A stretch of DNA of 64,000 nt from the NCBI RefSeq assembly GCF_003111665.1, contig NZ_CP022188.1, positions 1,798,001 through 1,862,000 on the forward strand. Reading direction: 5' to 3'. The stretch comes from Parazoarcus communis (GTDB taxonomy: Bacteria; Pseudomonadota; Gammaproteobacteria; Burkholderiales; Rhodocyclaceae). Positions 60,669-64,000 of the stretch are shown here, in pieces. The position numbers and the translations under genes are program-made. The stretch's first letter is position 1. Every line of letters begins with the position of its first letter. Below the pieces are notes generated by a model. The model had not been told where the DNA came from and ran no database searches. It saw nothing but the letters and a program-made list of their open reading frames with translations.

Positions 60669-61316
60669 ATGAATCGTCGTCATGCCCTGCAGCAACTTGG
60701 CGCGTTTGCGCTTTTGGCCAGTCCAGCAGCTGCGGTGCTTGCCCAAAGTGGTTCCGGTCAGGGGTACCAGGTGCTGGAGCCGGCCGTCCCGACGGCGACC
60801 AAGGGCAAGATCGAGGTAATCGAGTTTTTCCACTACGGTTGCCCGCACTGCCGTGACTTCGATCCGCTGCTTGAGCAGTGGAAGAAGCGCTTGCCGGCCG
60901 ATATCAGCTTCGTGCGCGTGCCGGCCATCTGGGGCAACCCGCAGCTGCAGGCACTGGCCCGGCTTTACTACACCTTCGAGGTGACGGGTCAGGTCGACGC
61001 CCTGCACGAGCCGGTTTTCGGTGCGGTTCAGGACGACAGGGAACCGCTGAATACCGAAGACGGCGTGCGCGCGTGGGTGGGCAAGCGCGGCATCGATACC
61101 GCGAAGTTCATGGAGGCCTACAAGTCCTTCGGCGTGGAGTCGCTCGTCAAGCGTGCGGACCAGATCGCTCGCGCGTACAAGGTTCAGGGCGTGCCGACGA
61201 TGGCGGTGGATGGTCGTTTCATCACTTCGGCCTCTCTCACCGGCAGCCACGAAGGTACGCTGAAGCAGGTCGATAGCCTGCTGGCACGCGTGCGCAGCGA
61301 AGCGCGCAAGACCTGA
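60669..61316 (+). CDS. dsbA: Thiol:disulphide interchange protein DsbA
   Basis: A 215-residue periplasmic protein with a signal peptide (MNRRHALQQLGAFALLASPA, with RR as in Tat-like signals) and the thioredoxin-fold active site CPHC in FFHYGCPHCRDFDP. The cis-Pro loop GVPTMAVDGRF follows near the C-terminus. It introduces disulphide bonds into exported proteins. It lies after the SPOR gene, 73 bases apart. Confidence 0.94.
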   Translation: MNRRHALQQLGAFALLASPAAAVLAQSGSGQGYQVLEPAVPTATKGKIEVIEFFHYGCPHCRDFDPLLEQWKKRLPADISFVRVPAIWGNPQLQALARLYYTFEVTGQVDALHEPVFGAVQDDREPLNTEDGVRAWVGKRGIDTAKFMEAYKSFGVESLVKRADQIARAYKVQGVPTMAVDGRFITSASLTGSHEGTLKQVDSLLARVRSEARKT

Positions 61317-61349
61317 TGGTGTGTCTGTGCCTGCATAACGGCTGCAGCA

Positions 61350-62132
61350 GTGACTGAGCCGGGGCTGCCGCTGCGCGTCCTCATTACGGGGGCGTCCAGC
61401 GGCCTGGGCGAAGCGCTTGCCCGGCACTATGCAGGCATGGGCGCAACGCTGGGACTGATTGCACGCCGTGCCGAGCCGATGCACGCGCTGGTGGCGTCGC
61501 TCCCCGGCACGCACCAGGTACTGGTCGCCGATGTTGGTGATCCGCTGGCACTGCGTGGCGCTGCCAACCAGTTTGTCGAAGCCTTCGGTGTGCCCGACAT
61601 CGTCATTGCCAACGCCGGCGTGTCGGTCGGGACGCTCACCGAATATGCAGAGGACGTCGATGCGTTCGAGCGCGTGCTGCGCACGAATCTGCTCGGCATG
61701 GTGTCGACCTTCCAGCCCTTCGTCGAGGCCATGCGTCTTCGCGGTAGCGGGCGACTGGTCGGGATTGCCTCGGTGGCAGGCATTCGCGGCTTGCCCGGTG
61801 CGGGGGCCTACAGCGCATCGAAGGCGGGTGCGCTTGCCTACCTGGAAAGCTTGCGTGTCGAGCTCCACGACAGCGGTGTGAAGGTGGTCACCGTGGCGCC
61901 CGGTTACATCCGCACGCCGATGACCGCGATCAACCCCTATCCCATGCCCTTCATTCTCGACGCCGATGTGGCCGCGCAGCGGATTGCGCGCGTTATCGAG
62001 CGTGGTGATCGCTTTGCCGTGACGCCCTGGCAGATGGGCTGGGTGGCAAAGCTTTTGCGCATTCTGCCCCGCAGCGTGTTCGACCGTGTGTTTGCCCGGG
62101 CCGGACGCAAACCGCGCGGGCTTCCTCTCTGA
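61350..62132 (+). CDS. Short-chain dehydrogenase/reductase
   Basis: A 260-residue SDR starting at a GTG. The cofactor motif TGASSGLGEALA (about 14-25), NAGVSVG, and the catalytic Ser-Tyr-Lys set (GIASVAGIRG, YSASKAG) are present. The extended sequence with PMTAINPYPMPFILDADVAA resembles SDRs of outer-membrane or fatty-acid functions, but the substrate cannot be told. It follows dsbA by 33 bases. Confidence 0.88.
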   Translation: MTEPGLPLRVLITGASSGLGEALARHYAGMGATLGLIARRAEPMHALVASLPGTHQVLVADVGDPLALRGAANQFVEAFGVPDIVIANAGVSVGTLTEYAEDVDAFERVLRTNLLGMVSTFQPFVEAMRLRGSGRLVGIASVAGIRGLPGAGAYSASKAGALAYLESLRVELHDSGVKVVTVAPGYIRTPMTAINPYPMPFILDADVAAQRIARVIERGDRFAVTPWQMGWVAKLLRILPRSVFDRVFARAGRKPRGLPL

Positions 62133-62203
62133 GGTATTCCTCACGCCCTTGCGCGGCGAGGCTGCGCTAACATAGGCGAAAAATCACGTCATGGAGCGAA
62201 TTG

Positions 62204-62620
62204 ATGAATGCAGCGGTGGGCGATGACGCGGCTGAGCGTCGTGCGCGTCAGAGATTCGTCGCAACGCGTCGCGGTGATATCTGTTTCTGGGCAATGGTCA
62301 ACGGTGAGCGCCGTCCACTCAACGACCTGTCGCTGGAGGGGTTTTCGCTGCCCGTCTCGCACGACCTCGATCCCGGCGCCGAATTTCGCTTCGTGCTTCA
62401 GCGTGAAGGCGTGCCGGATCGTATCGAAGGTCATGCAAAGGTGGTCAATCAGGTGGGCGAAGGTCATACGCGCAAGGCTGGCTGCCGGTTCGTCGAACTG
62501 GACGAAGAGGGCGTCGCACGTTTGAAGGACTGGCTGATTGCGCATGTCCTCGCGAGTGCCACCGTGCGCATCAATGAGCGGGAGGCCGCTGCCATCGTGA
62601 GTGGCCCGTCCCTGATCTGA
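62204..62620 (+). CDS. PilZ-domain protein (c-di-GMP binding)
   Basis: A 138-residue protein. The first PilZ element RRARQRF (near 12-18) and the second NDLSLEGFSLPV (near 39-50) match the RxxxR and D/NxSxxG pattern that binds c-di-GMP. The ATG at 62204 has GGAG upstream. It is a single-domain adaptor, and a strong bidirectional terminator follows. Confidence 0.85.
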   Translation: MNAAVGDDAAERRARQRFVATRRGDICFWAMVNGERRPLNDLSLEGFSLPVSHDLDPGAEFRFVLQREGVPDRIEGHAKVVNQVGEGHTRKAGCRFVELDEEGVARLKDWLIAHVLASATVRINEREAAAIVSGPSLI

Positions 62621-62651
62621 CCCGCTTGGTGTGCCACAGCACACAAAAAAA

Positions 62652-62671
62652 GGGCGCTCCGAGGAGCGCCC
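62652..62671. terminator. Bidirectional terminator between the PilZ gene and the TRAP fusion gene
   Basis: GGGCGCTC-CGAG-GAGCGCCC (8-bp stem) is flanked by A7 on the left and T5 on the right, so it serves both converging genes. Confidence 0.9.
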
Positions 62672-62680
62672 TTTTTGTCA

Positions 62681-64000
62681 TCAGGCATTCGGGTTGTGGG
62701 GTGGCCTTGGCGGCTCGCGGCGCGCACGGGCACGCTGCATGAACCAGACCATTGCCAGGAGAAGGAGTGTGGGCACGAAGACCCATTCCTTGTCCGGACG
62801 ACCCGCTGCGGGCAGTTCGATCGAGGTGATGTTGAAGCCCTGCTCAAGCCCGAGCTTTTCAGCGCGGCTACCGAACTTCACCGCAGCCACCTGAACGTCG
62901 TCGCCCAGTGTCATCAGGGTCAGACCCATGCGTGACAGGCGCTCACGTGCGTTGCCAGGCTCGCCCAGCGGCAGCAGCACACCTTTGGACACTTCATCTC
63001 CCTCGAGCGTGAGGCCCTGCACCCACACGCGCAGGTCGCCCTTGGGCGGTGCGGCTTCCACCAGCTGGGTAAGCTGACTTGCCGGCACTTCGTCGTATGC
63101 GGGATACACCATGTCCAGCCAGAAGCCGGGGCGGAACAGGCTGAAGGTCACCAGCAGCAGAATCAGCGTTTCGTGAATCTTGTTACGGGTCACGAACCAG
63201 CCCTGGGTGGCTGCGGCAAACATCAGACTGGCGATTGTGGCGCTGACGATCGTCATGATCAGGTGGAAAGCGTCCGTGATGCCGATCAGCAGCAACTGCG
63301 TGTTGAAGATGAACATGAAGGGCAGGATGGCCGTTCGAGCGCTGTAGCCGAATGCAGTGAAGCCGGTCTTGATCGGGTCGCTCTTGGCAATGCCCGCCGC
63401 CGCATACGAGGCCAGTCCGACCGGTGGCGTCACGTCGGCCATCAGGCCGAAATAGAACACGAACAGATGGACTGCGATCAGCGGCACCAGCAGGCCCTGC
63501 TGGGCGCCGAGCTCGACGATCACTGGCGCCATCAGCGTCGATACCACGATGTAGTTGGCGGTGGTCGGCAGGCCCATGCCGAGGATGAGGCAGATCACCG
63601 CAACCAGCGACAGCATGATCATCAGGTTGCCACCGGACAGGATCTCGACCAGTTCGGTCATGGCCAGGCCGATACCGGTCAGGGTGACGGTACCGACGAT
63701 CACGCCGGCGGTGGCGGTCGCGATGCCGATGCCGATCATGTTGCGGGCGCCGGTGACGAGCCCGTCGAACAGATCCTGGAAGCCGTGGCGCAGGGCCACG
63801 CCGAACTCGCCCTTGCCGCGGAAGAAGGCGAACAGCGGGCGCTGCGTGACGAGGATGAAGATCAGGAACAGGGTGGCCCAGAACGCGGACAGTGCAGGCG
63901 AGAGCTGCTCCACCATCAGGTTCCAGATCAGGGCTGCAACCGGCAGCAGGTAGTGCAGGCCGGACTTCAGGGTCGGGCCGATCTCGGGCAGGTACTCCAT
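62681..64000 (-). CDS. Fused TRAP transporter permease (DctQM-type), C-terminal part
   Basis: About 439 residues are visible, and the gene runs past the right window edge; the ATG at 64000 is probably internal because fused TRAP permeases are usually 600-900 residues long. DctM-like motifs include GLPTTANYIVVSTLMAPVIV and FYFGLMADVTPPVGLASYAAAGIAKSD. The C-terminal soluble part (about 320-405) resembles the extra domain found in TRAP 4TM/12TM fusion proteins. The binding protein gene would lie beyond the window. The substrate is unknown. Confidence 0.85.
   Translation of the reverse strand: MEYLPEIGPTLKSGLHYLLPVAALIWNLMVEQLSPALSAFWATLFLIFILVTQRPLFAFFRGKGEFGVALRHGFQDLFDGLVTGARNMIGIGIATATAGVIVGTVTLTGIGLAMTELVEILSGGNLMIMLSLVAVICLILGMGLPTTANYIVVSTLMAPVIVELGAQQGLLVPLIAVHLFVFYFGLMADVTPPVGLASYAAAGIAKSDPIKTGFTAFGYSARTAILPFMFIFNTQLLLIGITDAFHLIMTIVSATIASLMFAAATQGWFVTRNKIHETLILLLVTFSLFRPGFWLDMVYPAYDEVPASQLTQLVEAAPPKGDLRVWVQGLTLEGDEVSKGVLLPLGEPGNARERLSRMGLTLMTLGDDVQVAAVKFGSRAEKLGLEQGFNITSIELPAAGRPDKEWVFVPTLLLLAMVWFMQRARARREPPRPPHNPNA

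Overview
The window is GC-rich proteobacterial DNA. Gene content and protein similarity suggest a betaproteobacterium, most likely Rhodocyclales (Thauera/Azoarcus/Methyloversatilis type). Pointers are the tripartite tricarboxylate transporter with TctDE, several TRAP transporters, a PurU/FolD C1 route, O2-independent ubiquinone genes (ubiUVT), and sigma54 and FNR-type promoters. No tRNA, rRNA, insertion sequence, prophage or CRISPR array was seen.

Layout. (1) 1-8700: end of an NhaR-like LysR gene, a TerB-like protein, an AbrB-family membrane protein, then an orphan solute-binding protein, tctDE and tctCBA. (2) 8700-10900: sigma54-controlled glnK-amtB. (3) 10900-39300: a methylated-amine island. 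It has an XRE-cupin regulator; a purU-mgdABCD-gmaS-mgsABC operon (N-methylglutamate pathway for methylamine); folD-folB; a seven-gene operon (permease, three subunits of the heme-dependent dimethylamine monooxygenase, an acyl-CoA-dehydrogenase-fold flavoprotein, a flavin reductase and a TMAO-demethylase-like protein); a degenerate GGDEF protein and a NarXL-like two-component system; and a third unit with a GcvT-like protein plus near-identical second copies of purU and folD. (4) 39300-45600: a TRAP-TauE-GGT operon with a consensus sigma54 promoter and an NtrC-like site, plus an Lrp regulator. (5) 45700-54100: a helix-hairpin-helix protein, a second TRAP system, ubiUVT behind an FNR-like box, and a sodium/solute symporter. 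(6) 54300-64000: an arginase-ornithine aminotransferase fusion, ubiB, argS, a SPOR protein, dsbA, an SDR, a PilZ protein and part of a fused TRAP permease.

How the genes could work together. The island can be read as TMA -> TMAO -> dimethylamine -> methylamine -> N-methylglutamate -> glutamate + methylene-THF, with FolD and PurU oxidising the C1 unit to formate and returning THF. Ammonium and methylammonium uptake by AmtB sits next door. No classical TMA monooxygenase (Tmm, FMO type) is present. In its place, inside the operon and just before the Tdm-like gene, are an acyl-CoA-dehydrogenase-fold protein that lacks the catalytic glutamate and a flavin reductase. That pair is the best candidate for an undescribed two-component N-oxygenase.
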